The translations under genes were made by a program, and so were the position numbers. 43,133 nucleotides of DNA from a virus, in IMG/VR virus record IMGVR_UViG_3300029787_000103, positions 1-43,133 of that record, one strand, 5' to 3'. The notes under the pieces were generated by a model. It was not told the origin of the DNA. It saw nothing but the letters and a program-made list of their open reading frames with translations, and searched no databases. Below, piece by piece: positions 6,087 through 15,285 of the stretch (position 1 is the stretch's first letter; every line of letters starts with the position of its first letter).

Positions 6087-8384
6087 ATGGCTCTAGTAAT
6101 TAATGACCGTGTAAAAGAAACTACCACGACCACAGGCACTGGTACGGTTACATTAGGTGGTGCCGTTTCTGGATTTGAAACATTTTCAGCAGGTATTGGT
6201 AATAGTAATACTACATACTATTGTATTGTTTTAAATGCTGAGTTTGAAGTTGGTTTAGGTACTTTATCTTCAGATAGTTCAACCCTTGCTCGTACTACAG
6301 TTATATCAAGTTCAAACAGCGATAGTGCTGTTAACTTCTCAGCAGGTACTAAATTTGTTTTTTGTTGTTTACCCGCTAGTAAGACAACAATATTAGACGC
6401 TAGTAATAACCTTACACTGCCTGGTAAATTAATTATGCCTGATGTTACTTCAGGTAAAATATTAGTCGCAGATGGCACTAGTTATGAAGAAGTTGCATTA
6501 AGTGGTGACGCAACAATAGCCTCAAGTGGAGCCCTTACTATTGCTAATGACGCTGTAGAACAAGCGATGATAGCAGATGATGCCGTTGGTGCTGATCAAT
6601 TAGCAGCTAGTGCTGTGGTAACAGCCTCAATCGTAGATGACAATGTAACTCAAGCTAAAATTGCTGATGATGCGGTAGGTGCTGATCAATTAGCCGCTAA
6701 CGCTGTGGTCAATGCAAGTGTGGCTTCAGACGCAGCGATTGTTGACACTAAATTAGCTACTATATCAACAGCAAACAAAGTAGACATAGGAGCACTAGAT
6801 ATAGATGGTGCATCAGACATTGGTGCTGCTTTAGCAGATGCTGATTTAATTATTGTTGATGATGGTGCTGGTGGCACAGAAAAGAAATGTGAAGTGTCTA
6901 GGGTTAAAACTTATATAGCTGATGTAACATTAACAACTGCGGCACAAACAAATATTACATCATTAGGAACACTTACAACATTAACTGTTGATAACATAAT
7001 TATTAATGGCACAAACATCGGACATACTAGTGACACTGATTCAATAGCGATAGCTTCAAACGGAGTGGTAACTTTTAGTCAAAGAGATGTACACTCAGGT
7101 GGTATTACTATAGCAGATGGCGGACAAATAGGTTCTGCTTCAGATACAGATGCTATAGCAATAGGATCTGATGGAGATGTGACATTAACACAAGATTTAG
7201 AATTACAACACGATGGTGCGATTCTATCGTTTGGTGCTAATGATGAAATAGCTCTAACACATGTGCATGACACTGGTTTATTGTTAACAGATTCTGGTGG
7301 CACACCTACTTTACAATTCCATGATGCAAACGAATCTTTTGCCTCTGATGGTAGTAAGATAATCATGACTTCTGGTGGTACTGCATTTAATATGCCGACA
7401 GCTGATGGCAGCGATGGGCATTTTTTAAAAACAGATGGTAGTGGAACGCTAACATTTGCAGCAGCTAGTGTTAGTTCATTGGCAGCAGATGACCTTACAG
7501 CAGGTGACGCAGCAGTCACTATATCAACATCGTCTGGAAACATTACAATTGATGCTGCTGCAAACGATTCAGACATTATTTTCAAAGGAACTGATGGTGG
7601 TGCTGATACTACATTTTTAACAATTGACGGTTCTGCTGCTGGAGCAGCAACCTTTAACGATAAGATTATTGCAACAGAATTAGATATTTCTGGTGATATA
7701 GATGTTGATGGTACTACCAATTTAGATGTGGTTGATATTGATGGTGCGGTTGATATGGCATCAACTCTCGGAGTTGCTGGAGTTGTAACTGCTAACGCTG
7801 GTGTAGTCGTAGATAATATAACTATTGATGGCACAGAGATTGACTTAAGTTCAGGTGATTTAACACTTGATGTTGCAGGGGATATTATCTTAGATGCTGA
7901 TGGTGGTGATGTTTTATTTAAAGATGCTGGCACATTAATTGGAAAAATAGCTAACAACGATAGCTCAAACTTTAGAATGGATGTTTCTGTGCAAGACAAA
8001 GATTTTATATTGGGTGGAAATGATGGGGGAACTATTATTTCAGCTATGGTGCTAGATATGAGTGCTGCTGGAGCTGCTACATTTAACAATGATGTTACTG
8101 CATTCTCTGATGAAAGATTAAAAAAAGATATAGAAACAATTCCGAATGCTTTAGATAAAGTATGTCAAATGCGTGGTGTTACATTTGAAAGAATAGATGA
8201 CGAAGGTCATAAAAGTATGGGTGTTATAGCTCAAGAAGTTGAAAAAATAATACCAGAAGTTGTAAGAGAGGATAAGTCAGAAGATAAGATTAAATCAGTT
8301 GCTTACGGCAATATGGTCGGACTTCTTATTGAAGCGATAAAAGATTTGAAGAATGAAGTTGATGAACTAAAGAATAGGAGCTAG
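6087..8384 (+). CDS. Tail fibre with C-terminal S74 intramolecular chaperone
   Basis: 765 residues. The N-terminal ~120 residues look like a virion-attachment domain, followed by a long Ala/Asp/Ile-rich repetitive shaft with two copies of ADDAVGADQLAA (residues ~166 and ~196). The C-terminal ~95 residues are the endosialidase-type S74 chaperone: AFSDERLKKDI at 673, GVIAQEV and SVAYGNMVGLLIEAIKDL. In this family the domain trimerises the fibre and is released by self-cleavage before the conserved Ser-Asp (S674-D675 here). The coiled end LKNEVDELKNRS follows. Likely host receptor binding. Confidence 0.9.
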   Translation: MALVINDRVKETTTTTGTGTVTLGGAVSGFETFSAGIGNSNTTYYCIVLNAEFEVGLGTLSSDSSTLARTTVISSSNSDSAVNFSAGTKFVFCCLPASKTTILDASNNLTLPGKLIMPDVTSGKILVADGTSYEEVALSGDATIASSGALTIANDAVEQAMIADDAVGADQLAASAVVTASIVDDNVTQAKIADDAVGADQLAANAVVNASVASDAAIVDTKLATISTANKVDIGALDIDGASDIGAALADADLIIVDDGAGGTEKKCEVSRVKTYIADVTLTTAAQTNITSLGTLTTLTVDNIIINGTNIGHTSDTDSIAIASNGVVTFSQRDVHSGGITIADGGQIGSASDTDAIAIGSDGDVTLTQDLELQHDGAILSFGANDEIALTHVHDTGLLLTDSGGTPTLQFHDANESFASDGSKIIMTSGGTAFNMPTADGSDGHFLKTDGSGTLTFAAASVSSLAADDLTAGDAAVTISTSSGNITIDAAANDSDIIFKGTDGGADTTFLTIDGSAAGAATFNDKIIATELDISGDIDVDGTTNLDVVDIDGAVDMASTLGVAGVVTANAGVVVDNITIDGTEIDLSSGDLTLDVAGDIILDADGGDVLFKDAGTLIGKIANNDSSNFRMDVSVQDKDFILGGNDGGTIISAMVLDMSAAGAATFNNDVTAFSDERLKKDIETIPNALDKVCQMRGVTFERIDDEGHKSMGVIAQEVEKIIPEVVREDKSEDKIKSVAYGNMVGLLIEAIKDLKNEVDELKNRS
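6573..6709 (+). repeat. Internal 90-bp period repeat in the fibre shaft
   Basis: Two ~47-base copies (6573-6619 and 6663-6709) differ mostly at third codon positions and encode the same 12-residue shaft motif 30 codons apart. The silent differences point to an old duplication kept by protein-level constraint. Confidence 0.6.
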
Positions 8385-8386
8385 TT

Positions 8387-8743
8387 ATGAGCTTCGGTAC
8401 AGTAGCATTTGCAGAACAGTCCTTTGCAACTATGCAACAGCAAGTATTAGCGGTTGCTGTTACTGGTTCTGCTTTAACATTGAATGCAGGTTCATCTTCC
8501 ACTGCAGCAGACGCTAATTTTACTGCTACTGGAATTTCAAGCACTTCTTCAATAGGATCAGTTTCAATCGTTATTGATGTTTCTGTGTCACCAACAGGTA
8601 TTAGCTTAACTTTCAATCAGGGTGTTGGAGGTACTGTAGCTTGGGAGACAGTAAGCACGGGTACAGCACAAACATGGACTGATGTAAGCACGGGTACAGC
8701 ACAGACATGGACTGTTGTGGATGAGGTTGAAAAGGTCGCATAG
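8387..8743 (+). CDS. Small tail-associated structural protein
   Basis: 118 residues; AGGAG in the end of the fibre gene. A Gln-rich start (AEQSFATMQQQV) is followed by a Ser/Thr/Val-rich beta region and two tandem copies of an 11-residue unit VSTGTAQTWTD encoded by a 33-bp direct repeat. It lies between two fibre genes, so a fibre accessory or tail-tip role is likely; family not recognised. Confidence 0.7.
   Translation: MSFGTVAFAEQSFATMQQQVLAVAVTGSALTLNAGSSSTAADANFTATGISSTSSIGSVSIVIDVSVSPTGISLTFNQGVGGTVAWETVSTGTAQTWTDVSTGTAQTWTVVDEVEKVA
8651..8716 (+). repeat. 33-bp tandem direct repeat, two copies
   Basis: Copies 8651-8683 and 8684-8716 are almost identical in DNA, unlike the older 90-bp fibre repeat, so this looks like a recent in-frame duplication adding 11 residues. 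Confidence 0.8.
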
Positions 8744-8782
8744 GAGTCTTATAATGAATTTAAACGAACAAAGTAGGTAATT

Positions 8783-9988
8783 ATGGCATCATCATACTCA
8801 AGTGACTTAAAAATCGAATTAATGGCTACTGGAGAGAATCCAGGAACATGGGGCGATAAAACAAACAACAACTTTAATGTCGTACAACAAGCTATAGCGG
8901 GTTATGAAGAAATAGCTGTTGCATCTTCCGATGTTACTTTAGCAATGAATAATGCCTCAGTATCAAATGCTCGTAATATGACACTTAAATTTACAGGTAC
9001 ATTAGCTGCAAATAGAACAGTAAACATGCCTGCTTCAATAGAAAAAATGTTTAATATATTTGACGGTACAGACCATGCTGGATTTACACTTACATTTAAG
9101 GTCACTAGTCAAACAGGTTTTAAATTATGTGAAGGACATCATTACATATGTCATTCAAATGGTACGGATATTGTCAAAGATCACGAAACAAAGTTTTGGC
9201 GTGTTATAAGTGCTAATGAAACTGTACAAGCAGGAGCACAGATATTAGCTGATACTTCAGGTGGAGCAAGAACAATAACTTTACCAGCATCTCCAGCAGC
9301 GGGTGATGAAGTAACTTTTATGGATTCTGAAAACACCTTTGATTCTAACAATCTTACAATTGGTAGAAACAGTTCTAATATAAATGGAGCTAGTTCTGAT
9401 TTAGTAGTTGCTAACGAAAGAGCGGCATTTACATTAGTTTACTCTGGTGACAGCACGGTTGGTTGGCAGTATAAAACAAGAGATCAATCTTTATTTGATG
9501 GTCAAGACATTGTTTTAGATGCTGATGGTGCAGATATTATTTTAAAAGATGGTGGCACTGAGTTTGGTCGTTTTACTAATAGTTCAACTGATTTTGTTAT
9601 GCAATCGGCTACCAGTGATAAAGACATTATTTTTAAAGGCAATGACGGTGGTTCAACAATTACTGCTTTGACATTAGATATGTCAGCAGCAGGTGCCGCT
9701 ACCTTTAACAATGATGTTACAGCTTTTTCTGATGAACGTTTGAAAGACGATATTCAAACAATAGAAAACGGATTAAGTAAAGTTAAAGAAATGCGAGGTG
9801 TTACATTTACCAGAGACGGTAGAGAAGGCACAGGTGTTATAGCTCAAGAAATGCAAAAAGTTATGCCACAAGTAGTACACGATGAAGGCGAATATATGTC
9901 AGTTGCTTACGGCAACCTCGTTGGTGTTCTTATTGAAGCAATTAAAGAACTAGAAAAGAAAGTGGAGAAACTAGAAAATGGCAGTTAA
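8783..9988 (+). CDS. Second tail fibre with S74 chaperone
   Basis: 401 residues. The N-terminus YSSDLKIELMATGENPGTWG then DKTNNNFNVVQQAIAG is a frequent start of marine phage fibre proteins. A beta region precedes a stretch nearly matching the first fibre (LDMSAAGAATFNNDVTAFSD) and the S74 domain from ~314 (S316-D317; GVIAQEMQKVMPQVV; VAYGNLVGVLIEAIKEL). Its end KKVEKLENGS is coiled. The shared C-terminal module with the 6087 gene suggests duplication or exchange. Overlaps the adhesin start by 11 bases. Confidence 0.88.
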   Translation: MASSYSSDLKIELMATGENPGTWGDKTNNNFNVVQQAIAGYEEIAVASSDVTLAMNNASVSNARNMTLKFTGTLAANRTVNMPASIEKMFNIFDGTDHAGFTLTFKVTSQTGFKLCEGHHYICHSNGTDIVKDHETKFWRVISANETVQAGAQILADTSGGARTITLPASPAAGDEVTFMDSENTFDSNNLTIGRNSSNINGASSDLVVANERAAFTLVYSGDSTVGWQYKTRDQSLFDGQDIVLDADGADIILKDGGTEFGRFTNSSTDFVMQSATSDKDIIFKGNDGGSTITALTLDMSAAGAATFNNDVTAFSDERLKDDIQTIENGLSKVKEMRGVTFTRDGREGTGVIAQEMQKVMPQVVHDEGEYMSVAYGNLVGVLIEAIKELEKKVEKLENGS

Positions 9989-10961
9989 AGATAGTGGTTC
10001 ATCCTTAGCAATATCAGAAATCGTAACAGAGTTCGGTGACAACGCTGGTGGAGCTGATTCTTTATCAGAGTATTATGCTGGTGGTGATAATGTTCCTTCA
10101 GGTGCAGCGGGTGAGTCTGGTAATATCCCAACTAGTGGCACTATTTCAATGTCTCAATTTTACGGTAGTACAAACCGTATAGCCATTGCACTTCAAATAT
10201 CAAGCACAACACAAAACTACAATATTTATTCCAACAAAGGTGGTACTTATTCTGCTGGTATTTCAGATGTAACTCTTACTGTACAAGCAGTCGTTGGTAG
10301 TTCTAGCACAGGTGGATATGGTATTGATACTGGTAACCAATGGACTTCTGGAGACACCGTAAAAATTATAAATAATAGTCAAATTACTGGTGCTGGTGGT
10401 GAAGGTGGTAATGGTGGTAATGCTGATGCTGCACATGCTGGACAAGCTGGTGCATCTGCTGGTGCCGCTATTAATTTAGGCTTTGACACAACTATCCAAA
10501 ACAACGGTGGGAACATCAAAGGTGGTGGCGGTGGTGGCGGTGGTGGCGGCGGTGGTCGTGGCGTTTATCAAATTGATAAAAACCAAACACAAACTATTGC
10601 TAGTGCTGGTGGCGGTGGCGGTGGTGGAGCTGGTCAAACTGGTGGCCCTGGTGGAGCTGTTGGTATGAACACAACACAGACTACTAATTTAGCCGCAGGT
10701 CAAGCTGGAAATATAACAGGTGCTGGTTCTGGTGGAGCTGGTGCAACTCCACAATCTCAACGAGGAGAGGGTGGTAATGGTGGTGCAGGCGGTGGTGCTG
10801 GTCAAGCTGGATCAGCTGGACAAGCTCATACACAAGGTGCTAACGGTGGACAATCAGGAGCTGGTGGAGCTGGTGGAGCAGCAGGTAAAGCTATTAATTT
10901 AAACGGTAATTCGGTAACATACGAAGATGGAAGTGGAAATGTCCAAGGAGCAGTATCATAA
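9978..10961 (+). CDS. Polyglycine-rich tail adhesin
   Basis: 327 residues. The N-terminal ~65 residues (AISEIVTEFGD, SLSEYYAGGD, GTISMSQFYGS) form a small attachment-type domain; a beta region follows to ~135. From ~138 the chain is dominated by glycine, with 12 consecutive Gly at 182-193, seven at 211-217, and GGAGG-type spacing to ~300. The alternation of Gly runs with hydrophobic segments such as AINLG and AINLNG recalls polyglycine-II sandwich adhesins (as in the T4-like gp38 tips), suggesting receptor contact. The tail ends acidic and short. Confidence 0.78.
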   Translation: MAVKDSGSSLAISEIVTEFGDNAGGADSLSEYYAGGDNVPSGAAGESGNIPTSGTISMSQFYGSTNRIAIALQISSTTQNYNIYSNKGGTYSAGISDVTLTVQAVVGSSSTGGYGIDTGNQWTSGDTVKIINNSQITGAGGEGGNGGNADAAHAGQAGASAGAAINLGFDTTIQNNGGNIKGGGGGGGGGGGGRGVYQIDKNQTQTIASAGGGGGGGAGQTGGPGGAVGMNTTQTTNLAAGQAGNITGAGSGGAGATPQSQRGEGGNGGAGGGAGQAGSAGQAHTQGANGGQSGAGGAGGAAGKAINLNGNSVTYEDGSGNVQGAVS

Positions 10962-11788
10962 TGAGTAACCCAGTTTTATATAGAGCATGGATTCAAAACA
11001 AAGCAGTAGTACATCGTACTTATTGGGCAGGAACTGATGACGATGAAGTTAAAAAAATTAAAGCTGAAATAGCAAAAAAATTTCCTGATGAAACATGGCC
11101 ACACGAACCGAACGTGTGGGGTGTAAAAATGGGAGCAAATAAGTACAGTTTACATGGTTGTAGTTGTGCTCCTGATTATAAAGATAGTAGTAAAATACAA
11201 AACAGTATTTTGTTAAACCATGACTTTATAAAATATTTTTATGACCTAGATAGCTCAACAAAAACAATGGAAGTAGTTTATAAAAAAGGAGCTGTTATGC
11301 CTGTAGTAACAGTCCCTAGCAACCTTACAGTAGAATATGTGACTGATATGTGTAATGCTTCTTTTCAAATGCAGGCTACACAAGCTGTATATGTTACTGG
11401 CACTAATGACAATGTTTGGGCGTGGGCTGAATCACTTAAATCAGATATAGTCATGCCTATTTCAAAAAATAAAAAATTAGCACATACAGATGACATGTAT
11501 AAATTTCAATTTAATAATGCAAAAGAATTAACTGAAGTGATATTACTTGCACATCTTGAAAGATATATGGTTTATGGAGAAGGCACTAAATTGTATGAAG
11601 AATACACTGCTGATTATGCAGATGAGCTTACTAACTTAGCTGATACTGAAATTGTAGTTCCAAAACTTGATAACCATGGCAATCGTATTGCACAAACACA
11701 AAGTAAAGAAAACATAAAGGAATATGTAAAAGTACCTAAATCTGATGGAAGTGGTGGCTATGACACAGTTCTTCTCAAAGATCTCTAA
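10961..11788 (+). CDS. Unknown protein in the tail fibre block
   Basis: 275 residues, start overlapping the adhesin stop (TAATGA). Mixed composition with a Trp-rich N-terminus (RAWIQNKAVVHRTYWAG; CSCAPDYKDSS at ~67-77), no export signal or membrane helix. Position between the adhesin and the oxygenase pair suggests a fibre assembly factor, a tail component or a partner of the modification enzymes. Family not recognised. Confidence 0.7.
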   Translation: MSNPVLYRAWIQNKAVVHRTYWAGTDDDEVKKIKAEIAKKFPDETWPHEPNVWGVKMGANKYSLHGCSCAPDYKDSSKIQNSILLNHDFIKYFYDLDSSTKTMEVVYKKGAVMPVVTVPSNLTVEYVTDMCNASFQMQATQAVYVTGTNDNVWAWAESLKSDIVMPISKNKKLAHTDDMYKFQFNNAKELTEVILLAHLERYMVYGEGTKLYEEYTADYADELTNLADTEIVVPKLDNHGNRIAQTQSKENIKEYVKVPKSDGSGGYDTVLLKDL

Positions 11789-12224
11789 GAAATTAAAAAT
11801 AGGGTACGGCAGTTGTCATGTAACTGGAGTAAATGGAATAAGGTATATTTCAAGATGGGGCATTTGGTCAACACCCTTGACTATACTGTTTTCTAAGATA
11901 CACCCTGTTTCTTCTACTGTAGAAGCTATACCTAATACTAAAGAAAACGCTAGTGTTATTTATCACAGTCACCCATTTAGTTTTTTATCTGTAATATTAA
12001 AAGGAACTTACACAGAAGAGATTAATGATAATGGTAATATTATTTTTAAAAAAAGAAAATGGTTTAATTTTGTAAGTAGAGACACATTTCACAAAATAAA
12101 TTGTGATGAAGATGTTTGGACAATACAAGCTGGTTTTGTAAAAACGAACAAAGTTCGTATTAAAATAGATAATAAAACCTATGCTCACAAAAGAATATTT
12201 ACTACTGGAGGTATAGACGATTAA
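11760..12224 (+). CDS. Cupin-fold protein, probable metal site
   Basis: 154 residues from ATG 11760 (ATG 11745 would add five residues; neither start has a classic ribosome site). Residues ~69-111 carry the cupin pattern: HSHPFSFLSVILKGTYTEE with H69 and H71 and E86, then SRDTFHKI with H111. This H-x-H...E...H set fits a single-metal cupin. It overlaps the 3' end of the previous gene and sits 2 bases before a 2OG-Fe(II) oxygenase, suggesting a joint role, perhaps hydroxylating a virion or glycan substrate. Substrate unknown. Confidence 0.75.
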   Translation: MTQFFSKISKKLKIGYGSCHVTGVNGIRYISRWGIWSTPLTILFSKIHPVSSTVEAIPNTKENASVIYHSHPFSFLSVILKGTYTEEINDNGNIIFKKRKWFNFVSRDTFHKINCDEDVWTIQAGFVKTNKVRIKIDNKTYAHKRIFTTGGIDD

Positions 12225-12226
12225 CC

Positions 12227-12889
12227 ATGACAAACATAGTAAAAGAAATAAAACAAGACTGGGATATAAAAATAAACAACCAAAGAAAAGAAGCTCCTTA
12301 TTTGGTTATTGATAATTGGTATACTCAAGAAGAAGTAAATGCTGTATGGCATGAGCTTGATATGTATGCAACACAACCAATCGTACAAAAAGCTGACGAC
12401 GAAGATAGTCCTGTTGCAAAGACTGTTAAGGGTAAAGCAAAATCTAATGCTTTTAGATTTCATGTATGGGACTATTACACACAAAAAGGTAGACTTATTT
12501 CACCGATATTAAGAACCATGTACAAGCAGACAAGTAAAGATTTTCACAATATTGTTTTAGATGCTATGCCATTACACCACAATAATTTTATAAATACTAA
12601 TACAGATGCGACTTTTATTAGTTATTATGATAAGTCTAAATATTATAAACCTCATTCTGATAGTGTGCAATTTACTTGTCTTATATGGATGTATAAAGAA
12701 CCAAAACAATTTTTTGGTGGTAATTTAAAATTAAGTGCAGCAAAGGCTACTATAGAATGTGTTAGTAATAGAATGGTATTTTTTCCAAGTTATTTAGAAC
12801 ATGAAGTAACAGAGGTCAAGTCTAAAGATGATATAAAATTTGGGCATGGTAGATACTGTATTACTCATTTTTACAACTGGGTATCTTAA
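12227..12889 (+). CDS. 2-oxoglutarate/Fe(II)-dependent oxygenase (prolyl hydroxylase-like)
   Basis: 220 residues, the size of single-domain P4H-like enzymes. The iron triad is H143-x-D145 (YYKPHSDSVQFTCLIWM) and H192 (FFPSYLEHEVTEV); R209 (HGRYCITHFYNW) fits the 2-oxoglutarate-binding arginine. FGGNL (163-167) is the usual central loop. Such genes are frequent in marine phage tail regions and may hydroxylate fibre proteins, but the substrate is not deducible here. Confidence 0.88.
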   Translation: MTNIVKEIKQDWDIKINNQRKEAPYLVIDNWYTQEEVNAVWHELDMYATQPIVQKADDEDSPVAKTVKGKAKSNAFRFHVWDYYTQKGRLISPILRTMYKQTSKDFHNIVLDAMPLHHNNFINTNTDATFISYYDKSKYYKPHSDSVQFTCLIWMYKEPKQFFGGNLKLSAAKATIECVSNRMVFFPSYLEHEVTEVKSKDDIKFGHGRYCITHFYNWVS

Positions 12890-12900
12890 AAATGCTCTGG

Positions 12901-12930
12901 TTGTCAACAGATAGAGTATTGAATTATACT
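12901..12930 (+). promoter_or_regulatory. Sigma70-type promoter for the tail hub gene
   Basis: TTGTCA (12901-12906) and TATACT (12925-12930) each match consensus at five of six positions, with an 18-bp spacer. The transcript would start near 12937, ahead of the AGAGGA ribosome site and ATG at 12953. Confidence 0.7.
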
Positions 12931-12952
12931 TATTTAAAAGAGGATATGTATT

Positions 12953-15121
12953 ATGCCACTAGTTAAAGTACCATTTAAACCAGGGTTCAATAAACAAATG
13001 ACACAATCAGCTGCCGAATACACATGGACAGATGGTGACTTTGTACGTTTTAGATATGGTGAACCAGAAAAAATAGGTGGTTGGCAACAGCTTACATCAA
13101 ATACTTTAGCTGGAGCTACTAGAGATTTACACAATTGGTCAGATTTAGACGGCAAAAAATATTTAGCCGTGGGTACTAACAAGATACTCGCTTTATACTA
13201 TGGCGATGCTTTTTATGACATTACACCTCTTGATACAGCTATAACATCTTGTACTTACACAACCACTAACAACTCAGCTACTTTAACAGTGAACAAAGCG
13301 TCACATGGGTTAGTGATAGGAGATCTATTTACATTTAGTAATATGACTATACCAGGAAGTGGCACAGGATTTGTTGCTTCTGACTTCACGACTAATACCT
13401 TTGAAGTTGTCACTAGAACATCTGATACCTTTACTGTAACAATGGGTAAAGTTGAATCTGGTGCTGGTGTAACTGGTGCAACAGGTTGTAATATAAACCC
13501 ATATGTTAAATTTGGACCTGCACAAGCAACAGCTGGTTATGGTTGGGGTGTTGCTCAATGGGGTGGTGAGTCAGCTTCACTTACAAAAAACGATCTTAAT
13601 GGTGCATTAGGTGATAACACCGCAGGTACAGGTGGTTCGGGTACAGCAGTAACATTAACTTCTACTTCTGGTTTTAGTTCATCTGGACACATATTGGTAG
13701 GTTCAGAATTAATTACTTACACAGGCATTTCCAGTAATGATTTAACAGGCATTACTAGAGCGGCTTTAGGTTCAACCAGAGCAGCACATGATGACGAGGC
13801 GGTCGTCACTGATGCGACTAATTTTGTTGCATGGGGTAATGCTGCACCGACTACTGATGTAACAATAGAACCAGCAAATTGGGCATTAGATAATTTTGGT
13901 TCAATTTTGATTGCTACTGTACATGACGGTAAAACATTTGAATGGAATCCTACTAGTGGCGTAGAAACACGAGCTACCGCATCTACTACAAATCCTACAG
14001 CAAGTGTCATGACTTTAGTGTCAGGTAGAGATAGACACCTTATTCATTTAGGTACAGAAACTACAGTAGGGAGCACAGGTACTCAAGACAAAATGTTTAT
14101 AAGATTTAGTGACCAAGAAGATAGAACTGATTATACACCTGTATCTACTAATACTGCGGGTACTTTTAGATTAGACTCTGGCAGTAAAATAGTAGGAGCC
14201 TTACGAGCAAAAGATTATATTTTTATATTAACAGATACTTCTGCTTATACGATGCAGTTTGTAGGACCACCTTTTACTTTTAATATTCAACAGGTAGGTT
14301 CTAACTGTGGTTTGATTGGTCAACACGCACTTGTCTATGTAGATGGTGCTGTATATTGGATGGGTGAGTCAGGTGGTTTCTTTGTGTTTGATGGTACTGT
14401 TAAACGACTACCTTGTTCGGTAGAAGATTTTGTATTTACTAATGTGGATAATGATGATTTAGGTATAAACTATGACTCTGGTGAAGTAGTTTATTGTAAC
14501 TACAATTCATTGTTTACAGAAATTAATTGGTTTTACCCTAAAGCAGGTTCTACAGCGATTGATAGGTGTGTAACTTTAAACTATCGTGAGGGAGCCTGGA
14601 CAACAAGTTCATTATCAAGAACTGCTTATGTGGATAAATATTTATTTGATAACCCTATTGCAACAGAGTTTACCAGTTCAAGCACTCCAACCTTTCCTAC
14701 TATACAAGGGGCTAGTACAAATTTAGGTAAGACAACTGTTTACGAACACGAGAAAGGTGTTAATGAATCGGACCAAAACGGTAATGCTACTGCAAGTATT
14801 GATGCCTTTATTGAATCAGGTAGTTTTACTTTAGACGCTGAAGGCGGACAAGGTGAGAACTTTATTAAGATAAGACGTTTCTTACCAGACTTTAAGGTGT
14901 TAAGTGGTAATGCGACAGTCACTATACAGCTCAAAGACTTTCCATCTGAAACAGAATCAAGTTCATCATTAGGACCGTTTACCGTAACCTCATCAACTAA
15001 AAAGATAGACACTAGGGCAAGAGGTCGATTTGCTTCATTAAAAATAGAAAACAATGCTCAAGATGAAAACTGGCGATTTGGTTCTTTTAGAGCAGATGTG
15101 CAACCAGACGGGAGAAGATAA
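12953..15121 (+). CDS. Tail hub/nozzle protein, beta-propeller-like (gp10/gp12-like)
   Basis: 722 residues. The N-terminus PLVKVPFKPGFNKQMTQSA then YTWTDGDFVRFRYGEPEKIG is characteristic of large podovirus tail proteins. The middle has recurrent beta blades (WGNAAPTTDVTIEPANWALD, SGRDRHLIHLG, GALRAKDYIFILTDTSAYTM) that fit a propeller, and the C-terminal region is a separate beta domain. By analogy with P22 gp10 or T7 gp12 it would form the hexameric tail hub below the adaptors. It has its own promoter; the stop overlaps the next ATG. Confidence 0.75.
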   Translation: MPLVKVPFKPGFNKQMTQSAAEYTWTDGDFVRFRYGEPEKIGGWQQLTSNTLAGATRDLHNWSDLDGKKYLAVGTNKILALYYGDAFYDITPLDTAITSCTYTTTNNSATLTVNKASHGLVIGDLFTFSNMTIPGSGTGFVASDFTTNTFEVVTRTSDTFTVTMGKVESGAGVTGATGCNINPYVKFGPAQATAGYGWGVAQWGGESASLTKNDLNGALGDNTAGTGGSGTAVTLTSTSGFSSSGHILVGSELITYTGISSNDLTGITRAALGSTRAAHDDEAVVTDATNFVAWGNAAPTTDVTIEPANWALDNFGSILIATVHDGKTFEWNPTSGVETRATASTTNPTASVMTLVSGRDRHLIHLGTETTVGSTGTQDKMFIRFSDQEDRTDYTPVSTNTAGTFRLDSGSKIVGALRAKDYIFILTDTSAYTMQFVGPPFTFNIQQVGSNCGLIGQHALVYVDGAVYWMGESGGFFVFDGTVKRLPCSVEDFVFTNVDNDDLGINYDSGEVVYCNYNSLFTEINWFYPKAGSTAIDRCVTLNYREGAWTTSSLSRTAYVDKYLFDNPIATEFTSSSTPTFPTIQGASTNLGKTTVYEHEKGVNESDQNGNATASIDAFIESGSFTLDAEGGQGENFIKIRRFLPDFKVLSGNATVTIQLKDFPSETESSSSLGPFTVTSSTKKIDTRARGRFASLKIENNAQDENWRFGSFRADVQPDGRR

Positions 15122-15285
15122 TGGCTAAAATAATTGTTAATATACCAGAACCTAAACCTGAATATGATGCGTCTAATCAAAGGCAAATTATGGATGCTTT
15201 GGCTACACTCAAAAATCAACTTAATTTTTCTTTTCAAGCAGATTTTAAAAACGAACAAGATACTTTTAACTGGTTTATTTCATGA
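15121..15285 (+). CDS. 54-residue conserved tail-associated protein
   Basis: Coupled at both ends: ATG at 15121 overlaps the hub stop (TAATG) and its TGA overlaps the next ATG at 15282. The product starts with a hydrophobic strand (MAKIIVNIPEPKPEYD), then a helix RQIMDALATLKNQLNF, and ends FNWFIS. There is no charge bias or membrane helix. Strict coupling supports a real virion component; function unknown. Confidence 0.7.
   Translation: MAKIIVNIPEPKPEYDASNQRQIMDALATLKNQLNFSFQADFKNEQDTFNWFIS

Noticed and set aside
7079-8089. 336-codon reverse-strand open frame under the first tail fibre
   Set aside because: It is antisense to the repetitive Asp/Ala/Ile-rich fibre; its Ser/Pro/Val composition mirrors the complementary codons. 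No ribosome site or promoter.
10483-10902. Two short Val/Leu-rich forward frames in the polyglycine gene
   Set aside because: They are +1 readings of GGT-rich codons, giving Val/Leu runs; not membrane proteins.
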